From JACVRW01 sp963813495 (GTDB lineage: Bacteria > Actinomycetota > Thermoleophilia > Solirubrobacterales > Thermoleophilaceae), in assembly GCA_963813495.1 (NCBI GenBank), contig CAWEZC010000011.1, positions 558,001 through 622,000 on the forward strand: DNA of 64,000 nt, read 5' to 3'. Below are positions 53,232 to 62,167 of the stretch, in pieces. A program made the position numbers and the translations under genes. Positions within the stretch are counted from its first letter, which is position 1, and the number at the start of each line of letters is the position of its first letter. The notes below the pieces were generated by a model, which did no database searches, was not told the origin of the DNA, and saw nothing but the letters and a program-made list of their open reading frames with translations.

Positions 53232-55649
53232 GTGCCGAGCGCTCTGTTGCCGGTGGTGGCCCTCTTGGCGGCGCTTCTCGCGGCCGTCCCGGCGTCGGCC
53301 GCGCCCGCGAAGGGCGACCTCTTCCCGCGCTCCGGTGGCCAACCCTGGCGCCTGTCATTCGTGGACGGGGACGGGCGGGCCGTGCTCGCCGGCCTGCCCG
53401 CGACGCTTCGCTTCCGTACCGCCGCGGGCTGGTTTCGCGCTACGGACGTGATCGATCGGAGCGATGGCAGCGAGCGCGGCGACGCGCTGCTGCGCACCAG
53501 CGATCCCGAGCGGCGTCGTCTCCGCGTGACCTACCGGCCGGCCGCACCGGGTGTGCTCGCGCTGCGGGTGCGCGTCGTGGGCGCCTCCACAGTGGATGTG
53601 AACGGTGTGGGCGCCTATTTCCGTGCTCCGCGCGGCGAGCGCTACCTCGGCTTCGGCGAGCGCTCCAACGCGGTCGACCAGCGCGGCAACGAGGTCGAGA
53701 ACTATGTGGCCGAAGGACCCTTCGAGGAGGACGAGCGCGGGCTCATCCCGTCGTTCGTGCCCGCCTGGGGCTTCCACCCGCGCCCCGACGCCACCTACTT
53801 CCCGATGCCCTGGCTGCTCTCCACCGCCGGTTACGGCGTGCTGCTCGACAACCCGGAGCGCAGCGTCTTCCGCCTCGCTACCGAAAGCCGCGGCGCCTGG
53901 AGCGCCGAGGTCGACGCCGCCTCACTCAGCCTGCGTGTGTTCGCCGGCCCGCGCCCGGCCGATGTCCTGCGCCGCTTCACCGACGAGACCGGCCACCAGC
54001 CGCGGCCACCGTCGGCTGCCGTATTCGGGCCCTGGTACCAGCCGCGCGGCGCGGGCGAGCAGGCCGTTCTCGAGCGGCTTCAGCGCGAGGACGTACCGCT
54101 GTCGCTGGCCCAGACCTACACCCACTACGTGCCCTGTGCCGACCAGGCCGGGCGTGAGACGGCCGAGCGTGAGCGGGTAAGCCGCTTGCACGCCCGCGGA
54201 CTGGCGGTGACCACCTACTTCAACCCGATGATCTGCACGGGCCACCCGGCCTACGGCGAGGCGGTCGCGAGCGGGGCCTTGGCCCGGACCGCGAGCGGGG
54301 CTCCCTACACCTACCGCTACAGCACCCTCGAGAGCTTCGACGTCGCCCAGTTCGACTTCAGCGCTCAGGCCGGGCGCGAGCTGTATGGCCGGCTGCTGGG
54401 CGAGGCGCGCAGCCACGGGCACGACGGCTGGATGGAGGACTTCGGCGAGTACACGCCGCTCGACTCGCGCTTCGCGAACGGGACCGGCGGCCTGCGCATG
54501 CACAACCGCTACCCGACCGACTACCACTGCGCCGCCCGGGCCGCGCAGCCGCGCGCGCTGCGCTTCGTGCGCTCGGGCTGGACCGGCACCGCGCGCTGCG
54601 CGCCTGTGGTGTGGGGCGGGGACCCGAGCGTCGACTGGGGCTTCGACGGGCTCGAGTCCTCGGTCGTCAACGGGATCAGCATGGGCCTGTCGGGGGTGAG
54701 CACCTGGGGCTCTGACATCGGCGGCTTCTTCGCGCTGCTCGAGAACCGCCTCACCCCCGAGCTGCTGGTGCGCTGGATCGAGTTCGGCGCCGTCTCCGGG
54801 GTGATGCGCACCCAGGCCAACGGCATCCGCGTGCCCGACTCGCCGCGCCCCCAGGTCTGGGACCCCGGGATCCAGCCCCACTGGCGCCGCTGGGCCAAGT
54901 TGCGCACGCAGCTCTATCCCTACATCGCTGCGGCCGCCGCCGAACACCGGCGCAACGGGCTGCCGCTGATGCGCCACCTCGCGCTGGCGCATCCCGGCGA
55001 CCGGCGCGCCGCCGCGGTGGAGGACTCGTTCATGTTCGGGCCCGACCTGCTGGCGGCTCCGGTACTTCGCCCCGGTGCCACGCGCCGCGAGCTCTATCTG
55101 CCCGCGGGCCAGTGGGTGGACCTGTGGCGCTCCGCCCGCTACCGGCCGGGCGACGGTGGGCTCGAGCTCGGTCGGGCCCGGCTGCTGCGCGGCGGACGAC
55201 GCGTGAGCCTGCCGGCACCGCTCGGCGAGCTGCCGCTGCTGGCGCGCGCGGGCTCCCTGCTGGCTCTGCTGAGTCCCGATGTGGACACGCTCGCCGGCTA
55301 CGGCGACCGGGCCGCGCCGGTGTCGCTGCGTGAGCGCGAGGGACGACGCGTGCTGCTGGCCTTTCCACGCGGTCGCTCGGCGGCTGCGCTGGAGGATGGC
55401 GGCGGGCTGGGCTCGCGCGAGCTGGATGACGGGAGCGGCTGGCGTCTCAGCGTCAACGGAGCGCGCAGCCGGCGCTGGCAGATCCAGGCCTCCCTGGGCG
55501 CACTGAAGCGTCCGTTCCGCCCCTGCCGGGTGAGCGCCGCGGGCGACGCAAGGCTGGGGAGCTGGCGTTACGACGCCCGCACCCGTGTGCTGCGGGCCAC
55601 GCTGCGGGTGCGTCGGGGCGCGCTGTCCGTTCGCGCCTGCCGTATCTGA
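53232..55649 (+). CDS. Exported GH31 glycoside hydrolase (alpha-glucosidase/sulfoquinovosidase-like)
   Basis: About 805 residues from the GTG at 53232 (a TTG at 53223 is possible), with signal peptide LLPVVALLAALLAAVPASA. N-terminal beta-sandwich (FRAPRGERYLGFGERSNAVDQ), catalytic barrel with nucleophile Asp403 in GWMEDFGEYTP and acid/base Asp464 in VWGGDPSVDW, then a C-terminal sheet ending in SVRACRI. GH31 enzymes retain configuration on alpha-glucosides, xylosides or sulfoquinovosides. The specificity cannot be fixed here. It is followed 44 bases later by a second GH31 gene. Confidence 0.88.
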   Translation: MPSALLPVVALLAALLAAVPASAAPAKGDLFPRSGGQPWRLSFVDGDGRAVLAGLPATLRFRTAAGWFRATDVIDRSDGSERGDALLRTSDPERRRLRVTYRPAAPGVLALRVRVVGASTVDVNGVGAYFRAPRGERYLGFGERSNAVDQRGNEVENYVAEGPFEEDERGLIPSFVPAWGFHPRPDATYFPMPWLLSTAGYGVLLDNPERSVFRLATESRGAWSAEVDAASLSLRVFAGPRPADVLRRFTDETGHQPRPPSAAVFGPWYQPRGAGEQAVLERLQREDVPLSLAQTYTHYVPCADQAGRETAERERVSRLHARGLAVTTYFNPMICTGHPAYGEAVASGALARTASGAPYTYRYSTLESFDVAQFDFSAQAGRELYGRLLGEARSHGHDGWMEDFGEYTPLDSRFANGTGGLRMHNRYPTDYHCAARAAQPRALRFVRSGWTGTARCAPVVWGGDPSVDWGFDGLESSVVNGISMGLSGVSTWGSDIGGFFALLENRLTPELLVRWIEFGAVSGVMRTQANGIRVPDSPRPQVWDPGIQPHWRRWAKLRTQLYPYIAAAAAEHRRNGLPLMRHLALAHPGDRRAAAVEDSFMFGPDLLAAPVLRPGATRRELYLPAGQWVDLWRSARYRPGDGGLELGRARLLRGGRRVSLPAPLGELPLLARAGSLLALLSPDVDTLAGYGDRAAPVSLREREGRRVLLAFPRGRSAAALEDGGGLGSRELDDGSGWRLSVNGARSRRWQIQASLGALKRPFRPCRVSAAGDARLGSWRYDARTRVLRATLRVRRGALSVRACRI

Positions 55650-55693
55650 CAACCGCGTTTGCGCGCTGGCGCGATCGCGGCGAGACTGGGCGC

Positions 55694-58048
55694 GTGCTCG
55701 CCCGCCCGATCCTGCCCGCCGCTGCCGCGGCCGCGGCGGCGGTCTTCGGCGCGGCCGGGCCCGCGACGGCCGCCCCCGAGCGGGCCAAGCCGCCCGTCGC
55801 GTCCTGGGCGGTGAAGGGCAACGCCGGAACCACGGCGCTGGTGGCCCGCAAGCCGTTCGGCATCAGGTTCCTGTCCCGGGGGCGCGAACTGCTCGGTGAG
55901 CTGCAGCCGCGCCGCTCGCCGACTCCGCGTGCGCTCCCGCTCACCCAGGATCCCGAGCCCTTCACCCTGGAGCGCCAACCGGACCGCGCCGTGTACGCGC
56001 CGCTCACCTTCGAGGTCGGCTCAGAGCTGCGCGCTCAGTGGAACGCGGGCTTCTGGAACGGCAACCTGCTGTTCTCGCGGCGCTCGGGTACCGTGCACTC
56101 CGCGCGCCGGGTGTTGTCGGCGCAAGTCAACGGCCGTGGAGCGCGCTTCGTGGTCTCCACCAGCGACGGCGACCGCCGGCTCGTCGTGCACGTCGCCCGC
56201 GACCGCGGCCGGGCCTTCCGGGTGCGCGTGCGGGCGACACCCTCGGCAGGCGTGATCACGATGGGCGATTCCTTCAAGGCGGGACGTGACGAGGGCTTCC
56301 ACGGCTTCGGCGGACGCCATGGCGAGACCGACAAGCGCGGCCACAAGCTCTACGGCTGGACCGTGCAGGAGAACTTCGGCGGCCAGGGCACGCTCTCCCA
56401 GACCCAGCTGCTGCCCACCCTGACCGCGGACGGCACCGACTACAGCGCCGAGACGCTGGCCCCGCCGGGACGGGTTCCGCAGGATCTTCCGGGTGGGTTC
56501 GAGCGCTACCTGGTCCCCGGCGGGCGCAACGCGGCCTACTACCCGCAGGCGCAGTTCGTGTCCTCGCGCGGCTACGGCTTCATGCTCAATCAGACCGAGC
56601 TGTCGCGCTGGCGGATGGCCAACGATCGGAGCGATGCCTGGCAGGTCCAGGCCTCGGCCCGCAAGCTCGACTACACGGTCGTGCTGGGAAGCGATCCCGC
56701 GGACGCCGTGCGCGGCCTGACGGGCATCGGTGGACGCCACCGCCTGCCGCCGGCCTGGGCCCAGGGCGACATGCTCTGGCGGGCCGTCGCCACGCCGCCG
56801 CTCCCCGGCCTGCCGCCATCCGAGACGGCGGCGACCTACCGGGCGAAGATCGAGCAGGACATCGCCGACATCGACCGCTACGGGCTGAAGCCGAGCGGCT
56901 ATTCGTTCGAGGGCTGGGCCCTGCTCGACGACCTCGACTATGTGCGCGACGTGATCGCCCGCCTGCGCCGGCGCGGGATCCGCACGATCCTGTACCACCG
57001 CGCCTACGTCTCCAACGACGCGCTCGCGACTCAACCCAAGGGCGACTTCGAGGAGACCCGGCGGCTGGGCCTGGTGGCCAAGCGAGCCGACCGCTCGCCC
57101 TACCTGTTCGGCTCCAACGGTGGCGCACCCGCAACCCTGCTCGACTTCACGAATCCCAGAACGGTCGACTGGTGGCGCCGGCGGGTCGAGCTGACGCTCG
57201 ACCTCGGCGCATCGGGATTCATGCAGGATTTCGGCGAGCAGGTCCAGGAGGACATGCGCTTCTCCGACGGCAGCACCGGGACGACGATGCACAACCGCTA
57301 CCCGGTGCTCTGGCACCGGATCACGCGGCGCATCGTCGACGACTACGCGCGCCGCAAGCGCCTGAAGCAGCCGATCTGGTTCTTCACCCGCGCGGGCTAC
57401 AGCGGCCGTCCGGGCAGTGCGGCGTACGAGATGAGCAACTTCCCGGGCGACGAGACCACCGACTGGAGCGCCGGTTCCGGCCTGCGCTCGCTGGCCCCCG
57501 ACATGCTCAACCGCGCCGTGGGCGGGGCGTTCGGCTACACGACGGACATCGGCGGCTACATCGACTTCATCGACGGCCCGCCCGACGCCGAGCTGTTCAC
57601 GCGCTGGAGCGAGTGGGCCGCGCTCACGCCCTACTTCCGCGTACACAACTCGGCGGTCAACGGCACCCGCATGCCCTGGTCGTACGGCGAGCCGACGCTG
57701 GCGCGCTGGAAGGGCCAGGCCGCGCTCCACGAGCGCGCCGTGCCCTACATGCGCCGGCTCTGGCGCGAGGCCCGCCGCACCGGCATGCCGATCACCCGGC
57801 CGCTGTGGCTCGCCTACCCCGGCGACCCGCGGGCGCGCAACCAGGACCAGCAGTGGATGCTCGGGCCCGACGTGCTGGTGGCGCCGGTGGTTGAGAAGGG
57901 CGCTACAACGCGCAAGGTCTACTTCCCGCGTGGTTGCTGGCGTCTTCGCGGCGGTGGGCGTCGCTTCTGCGGGCGCGGCTACGCCGTGGTCGAGGCCCCG
58001 CTCGGCCGGCTGCCCTACTTCGTTCGCCTGGACGCCAAGCCCTTCTGA
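55694..58048 (+). CDS. Second exported GH31 glycoside hydrolase
   Basis: 784 residues from the GTG at 55694, with an Ala-rich signal peptide. N-terminal domain GFHGFGGRHGETDKRGHKLYG; barrel with nucleophile Asp512 in GFMQDFGEQV and acid/base Asp586 in NFPGDETTDW; substrate-loop FGYTTDIGGYIDF. It is clearly diverged from the preceding GH31, with different residues around both acids, so the tandem pair probably degrade different linkages of one polymer (inference). A C-terminal cysteine pair (RGCWRLRGGGRRFC) may form a disulfide. Confidence 0.88.
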   Translation: MLARPILPAAAAAAAAVFGAAGPATAAPERAKPPVASWAVKGNAGTTALVARKPFGIRFLSRGRELLGELQPRRSPTPRALPLTQDPEPFTLERQPDRAVYAPLTFEVGSELRAQWNAGFWNGNLLFSRRSGTVHSARRVLSAQVNGRGARFVVSTSDGDRRLVVHVARDRGRAFRVRVRATPSAGVITMGDSFKAGRDEGFHGFGGRHGETDKRGHKLYGWTVQENFGGQGTLSQTQLLPTLTADGTDYSAETLAPPGRVPQDLPGGFERYLVPGGRNAAYYPQAQFVSSRGYGFMLNQTELSRWRMANDRSDAWQVQASARKLDYTVVLGSDPADAVRGLTGIGGRHRLPPAWAQGDMLWRAVATPPLPGLPPSETAATYRAKIEQDIADIDRYGLKPSGYSFEGWALLDDLDYVRDVIARLRRRGIRTILYHRAYVSNDALATQPKGDFEETRRLGLVAKRADRSPYLFGSNGGAPATLLDFTNPRTVDWWRRRVELTLDLGASGFMQDFGEQVQEDMRFSDGSTGTTMHNRYPVLWHRITRRIVDDYARRKRLKQPIWFFTRAGYSGRPGSAAYEMSNFPGDETTDWSAGSGLRSLAPDMLNRAVGGAFGYTTDIGGYIDFIDGPPDAELFTRWSEWAALTPYFRVHNSAVNGTRMPWSYGEPTLARWKGQAALHERAVPYMRRLWREARRTGMPITRPLWLAYPGDPRARNQDQQWMLGPDVLVAPVVEKGATTRKVYFPRGCWRLRGGGRRFCGRGYAVVEAPLGRLPYFVRLDAKPF

Positions 58049-58114
58049 GCGCGCCCGCGCAGGATCCCGTGCAGCAAGCAGGGTCCGGTGGGGGCGGAGG
58101 CGAAAGCCGACGCG

Positions 58115-58627
58115 ATGAACCGTCACCTGCTCCCAGCTCTTGCTCTCGTCTTCGTGCTCCTACTGGCGTCCGCCGCCGGCGCGGCGGCGCAGGGTTCCTC
58201 CGCCGGCGCCCAGGCCGCTGTGCAGGACCCCGATACGCCCACCGGCGAGCCGCAGCCCGGCGGCGAGGAAGAGCCCACCGACGAAGTGCCGGAGCCGGAG
58301 ACGCCCGTGGAGGAGGCCCCGGTCACGCCCGGCGATCCTGGAGCCACGGCGCCCGGAACGAGCGCCGGCGGGACCCTGCCTCACACCGGCCTGGAGACGC
58401 TCTGGATCGCCCTCGCGGGCGTCGCGCTGCTTCTGCTTGGAGCACGGCTCAGGGTGCTCACCCGCATCCGCGAGGTCGTGCGCCGGCTGCGCACGCCCAA
58501 GGTCGCCCTGCGCGAGTCGCTCGAGGAGCTGCGCGCAGCCGGCGTCGAGGAGGACCGGCGCGCAGCCCTGCGACCCCCCCCGGTGGAGCCCACCACGCCG
58601 GGTGCGCGCCGGACCGCGAGGTCCTAG
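58115..58627 (+). CDS. LPHTG-motif membrane protein with cytoplasmic tail
   Basis: 170 residues from the ATG at 58115 (MNRHLLPALA; an upstream ATG/GTG at 58088 is less likely). Signal peptide about 1-25, then an acidic Pro/Glu linker (40-80), the sortase-like motif LPHTG at 88-92 and a membrane helix 94-111. Unlike classical sortase substrates, about 58 residues follow, basic and helical (VVRRLRTPKVALRESLEEL). Thus LPHTG is either a surface motif of a bitopic protein or not a sorting signal. The TAG overlaps the convergent ECF sigma gene's stop (CTAG). Confidence 0.6.
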   Translation: MNRHLLPALALVFVLLLASAAGAAAQGSSAGAQAAVQDPDTPTGEPQPGGEEEPTDEVPEPETPVEEAPVTPGDPGATAPGTSAGGTLPHTGLETLWIALAGVALLLLGARLRVLTRIREVVRRLRTPKVALRESLEELRAAGVEEDRRAALRPPPVEPTTPGARRTARS

Positions 58628-59157
58628 GCAGCGAAGGCCTGGGCCACTTCGCCGCGCGAGCGGTGCAGGCGGCTCATGACGGTGCCTATGGGCAGGCGCA
58701 GCGTCTCGGCGGCCTCCGCGTAGCTCAGCCCGGCCACGTCCACCGCTGCGATCACGTCGCGCTTGTCCTCGGGCAGGGCCTTGATCAGGCCGTAGACCTC
58801 GCCCGCGATCAGGCGTGCCTCGGGGTCGGCGTTGCTGCGGGTGTCGGGCGGCTCGAACTCGTCGATCGCCACGGCCGGCCGCCGCCGTCCCTCGCTGACC
58901 ATGTGGTTGGCAAGAACGTTGCGCAGGGTGCGCGCCAGGTAGGAGTAGTCGTCGTCGCCATGCAGGAAGCGTGGGCGGGCCAGAACGCGCACGTAGGTCT
59001 CCTGGACCACGTCGTCGGCGATGTGCGCGGAGGGGCAGACCGCGCGAGCCAGGCGGCGCAGCCGGGGCAGGTGGTCCGCCGCCTGCTGGGGGTCGAGGCG
59101 GCGTCGGCCGGCGGGGGCGGTGTCGGGGTCAGAGTGGGGGGCCAGGGTGCTTGTCAC
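58624..59157 (-). CDS. ECF-type RNA polymerase sigma factor
   Basis: 177 residues from the GTG at 59157, chosen because GGAG stands 8 bases upstream. An ATG-equivalent at 59250 would add a proline-rich leader. Region 2 runs about residues 28-85 (ARAVCPSAHIADDVVQETYVRVL) and region 4 about 115-170 (LPEDKRDVIAAVDVAGLSYAEAAETLRLPIGTVMSRLHR). No anti-sigma gene is adjacent. It is divergent from the large LuxR-type gene, with which it shares a promoter region of about 130 bases. Confidence 0.88.
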   Translation of the reverse strand: MTSTLAPHSDPDTAPAGRRRLDPQQAADHLPRLRRLARAVCPSAHIADDVVQETYVRVLARPRFLHGDDDYSYLARTLRNVLANHMVSEGRRRPAVAIDEFEPPDTRSNADPEARLIAGEVYGLIKALPEDKRDVIAAVDVAGLSYAEAAETLRLPIGTVMSRLHRSRGEVAQAFAA

Positions 59158-59290
59158 TGCGGTTTCTCCGTCGTCTCGGGGGCTCCCGCCACACTCACGG
59201 ACGCTCACCCCCGGGATAACCCGGTAAACCACGGGGTGACCCCCGGACACCTGCCCGGGGTGGCGCCCCGGTCGGGGTTAGACTGAGCTC

Positions 59291-62101
59291 GTGCAGCTGG
59301 TCGGCCGCGAGAAGGAGCTCGCCGCCGCGGAGCGTGCCGTGAGGGACGCCCAGGAGGGCTCCAACAGGGCCCTCGGCGTGCTAGGCGAGGCTGGAATCGG
59401 CAAGAGTGCTCTGTTGATCGCGGTTCGTGATCGCGCGCGGGAGGCGGGCATGCTGGTGCTCGAAGGACGCGGCGCCGAGCACGAGCAGGACGTGCCCTTC
59501 GGGGTGGTGGTGGACGCGCTCGACGATCACGTGGCGACCCTTCATCCCCGGCGGGTGGAATCGCTCGGGCCGGACCTGGGAGCGGTGCTGCCGGCGGCGG
59601 CCGCGCACGCGTCGGTGCCGCCCGCGAGCGAGGCGAGCGCAGCCGAGCGCTTCCGCTACCACCGCGCGCTGAGAGCACTGCTCGAGATGCTCGCCCGCGA
59701 GCGCCCGGTGGCACTGCTGCTCGACGACCTGCATTGGGCCGACGACGCCTCGGTCGAGCTGGTGCTCCACCTGCTGCGCCGTCCGCCGCGCGGGCCGCAC
59801 CTGCTGGCCTTCGCCCTGCGCCCGATCGATCCCGCGCCCCGGCTGCTGGACGCCGCTCGCGCTGCGCCTGCGTGGAGCCATCTGCATCTCGAGCCGATCG
59901 GCCACGCAGCCTCGCTGGCCCTGCTCGAAGAGCTGCCCGATCCCGCCCTGCGCGAGAAGGTGGCGCGCGAGGCCGAGGGCAACCCGCTGTTCCTGCAGGA
60001 GCTGGCGCGGGCGGCCCGCCAGCCCGAGGGCGAGCTGCCGCCCACCCTGAGGGCCGCCGTGCAGCTCGAGGTGGGAGCGCTGCCGCGCGCCACCCGGATG
60101 CTGCTGGACGGCGCCGCCGTGGCCGGCGACCGCTTCGACCCCGAGCTCGCCGCGGAGGCCGGCGGGCTGCTCCCCAGCGACGCCCTGGTTCTGCTCGACC
60201 GCCTCGTGGCCGCCGATCTCGTGCGCTCAACCGGCGACGGCCGGGCCTTTCGCTTTCGCCATCCGCTGGTGCGGCGGGCGGTGTACGACGACGCCCCGCC
60301 CGCATGGCGGCTGGCCGCTCACGAGCGGGCGGCGGGGGCACTCGAACGGCGCGGGGCGGCGCCGGCGCTGCGCGCGTACCACATCGAACAGTCCGCCAAG
60401 CCCGGCGACGAGGACGCGATCGCGCTGCTCTCGGAGGCCGCCTCGTCCGCCACCGACACCTCGCCGGTCACGGCGGCCCGCTGGTACGCCGCCGCCGAGC
60501 GGTTGCTGCCCGACGGCGGGCCGATCAGCCATGCGATGCTGCTGGCCCCGATGGCGCTCGCGCTGGCGAGCGCCGGTCGCCTCGACGAGAGCCACGCCGC
60601 GCTCGTTCGGGTGCTCGACCTGCTGCCGCCGCAGCCCACCCCGCAGAGACTCGCGATCGTGGCGGCGTGTGCCGGCCTCGAGGGCGTCCTCGGCCGTCAC
60701 GCCGATGCTCGGCGCCGTCTGCTGTCGGCGCTGGCGGACGCCCCGCCCGAGGGCCGGCCCGCGCTCGCGCTCGAGATGGCGGTGGGCGCGTTCTGGCGCG
60801 GCGACTCGTCCGACATGCGCGAGTGGGCGGACCGCGCCGTCGCCGAGGCCGCCGATGACCCCATGATGGTGGCCAGCGCGGGCGGCCTCGCCGCGCTCGG
60901 CGCCCTCTGGCAGGGTGATCCTGAGAGCTCCTTCGCGACTCTCGATCGCTCGGCGAAGCTGTTCCGGGAGGCCGACGACGATGCCGTCGCCGCGCGGCTC
61001 GACGTCGCCCGCAATCTCGGGATCATGGAGATGCACGCGGAGCGCTTCGCCGACGCCGAGGCCACCGGGGCCCGGGCCGCCGACATCGCACGCCACACGC
61101 GCCAGGGTCACGCGCTCGTGCCGCTGTTGATCGTGCGGGCGATGGCGCTGGTGAATCTGCTCGATCTGGAGGGAGCGCTGCGCGAGGGCGAGGCTGCCGA
61201 GGAGGGCGCCCGCCTGCAGGGTGTGCCTCACCTGCTGCAGTACGCGCTCTGGGAGAAGGCACTCGTACACCACTTCCGGGGTGAGGCGCTCGAGGCCGAG
61301 CGGGCGGGCGACGAGTTCAGGGAGCTGCTGCCGAACCTCGAGCCGAGCGACCTGACGCGCACCGGCAGCTGCAGCGTCGCGGCCCTGGGCGCGGCTGAGG
61401 ATCCCGAGCGCTGCATCGCCGAGATGCACCAGGCGGCCGGCTCGCGGATCGAGGACGCCAATCCCACCTGGAGTACCTGGCTGTTGCTAGTGCTCACGCG
61501 CGCCGGTGTCGCGGCCGGGCGCCTCGACGACGCCGAGGGCTGGGCTCAGCGGGCGGCCGATCACGCCGCCGCCCTGCGCCTGCCGGTCGGCGGAGTACGC
61601 GGCGCCTGCGCCCGCGCGGAGGTGCTTCTGGCCCGTGACGAGGCGCAGGCGGCGGTGGAGCTGGCGCTGGAAGCCGTCGCGACGGCCGACCGGGTGGGCG
61701 CGCCGCGCGACGCCGCGGAGGCGCGCCTGCTCGCGGGCCGCACCCTGGTGGCCGCCGGCCGGCGGCCGCAGGCCCTCGAAATGCTTCAGCGCGCGGCCGC
61801 CGACGCCGCGCAGGGATCCGCCTTCCAGATCCGGGACGGCGCCGGCGCGGAGCTACGTACCCTCGGCGTGCGCCTGCCCACCGCCGGCCGCCGCGGCGCT
61901 CCGGGCGCCAACGGTGAATCGGCGCTCAGCAAGCGCGAGCGCGAGATCGCCGACCTGGTGGCCGAGGGACGCTCGAACAAGCAGGTGGCCGCGGCGCTCT
62001 TCCTGAGCGACCGCACGGTCGAGTACCACCTGTCGGCCGTCTACAAGAAGCTCGGGGTGCGCTCGCGCACGCAGCTGGCGGCCACGCTGGGCCGCGACTG
62101 A
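59291..62101 (+). CDS. LAL-type regulator (ATPase, TPR, LuxR DNA-binding)
   Basis: 936 residues from the GTG at 59291. N-terminal AAA/STAND ATPase with Walker A GEAGIGKS (32-39) and Walker B VALLLDDLHWADD near 150. A long helical repeat (TPR-like) middle, about 350-850, precedes a C-terminal LuxR HTH (LSKREREIADLVAEG, NKQVAAALFLSDRTVEYHLS). The layout is that of large ATP-binding LuxR (MalT-like) activators that respond to ligands. Targets unknown; the GH31 genes upstream are plausible by analogy with MalT but unproven. Confidence 0.9.
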   Translation: MQLVGREKELAAAERAVRDAQEGSNRALGVLGEAGIGKSALLIAVRDRAREAGMLVLEGRGAEHEQDVPFGVVVDALDDHVATLHPRRVESLGPDLGAVLPAAAAHASVPPASEASAAERFRYHRALRALLEMLARERPVALLLDDLHWADDASVELVLHLLRRPPRGPHLLAFALRPIDPAPRLLDAARAAPAWSHLHLEPIGHAASLALLEELPDPALREKVAREAEGNPLFLQELARAARQPEGELPPTLRAAVQLEVGALPRATRMLLDGAAVAGDRFDPELAAEAGGLLPSDALVLLDRLVAADLVRSTGDGRAFRFRHPLVRRAVYDDAPPAWRLAAHERAAGALERRGAAPALRAYHIEQSAKPGDEDAIALLSEAASSATDTSPVTAARWYAAAERLLPDGGPISHAMLLAPMALALASAGRLDESHAALVRVLDLLPPQPTPQRLAIVAACAGLEGVLGRHADARRRLLSALADAPPEGRPALALEMAVGAFWRGDSSDMREWADRAVAEAADDPMMVASAGGLAALGALWQGDPESSFATLDRSAKLFREADDDAVAARLDVARNLGIMEMHAERFADAEATGARAADIARHTRQGHALVPLLIVRAMALVNLLDLEGALREGEAAEEGARLQGVPHLLQYALWEKALVHHFRGEALEAERAGDEFRELLPNLEPSDLTRTGSCSVAALGAAEDPERCIAEMHQAAGSRIEDANPTWSTWLLLVLTRAGVAAGRLDDAEGWAQRAADHAAALRLPVGGVRGACARAEVLLARDEAQAAVELALEAVATADRVGAPRDAAEARLLAGRTLVAAGRRPQALEMLQRAAADAAQGSAFQIRDGAGAELRTLGVRLPTAGRRGAPGANGESALSKREREIADLVAEGRSNKQVAAALFLSDRTVEYHLSAVYKKLGVRSRTQLAATLGRD

Positions 62102-62117
62102 GGGGCGCTCGCTCACC

Positions 62118-62156
62118 GAGCCCGCTTCCGGCACTCCTGTGCCGCTTTACGGGCTC
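62118..62156. terminator. Nested hairpin between convergent LuxR-type and peroxidase genes
   Basis: Outer arms GAGCCCG (62118-62124) and CGGGCTC (62150-62156) enclose an inner stem CGGCAC (62129-62134)/GTGCCG (62139-62144) with a TCCT loop. It sits in the 66-base gap between two convergent stops. There is no long T-run, so bidirectional termination is inferred from position. Confidence 0.55.
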
Positions 62157-62167
62157 ACCGTCGCCCA

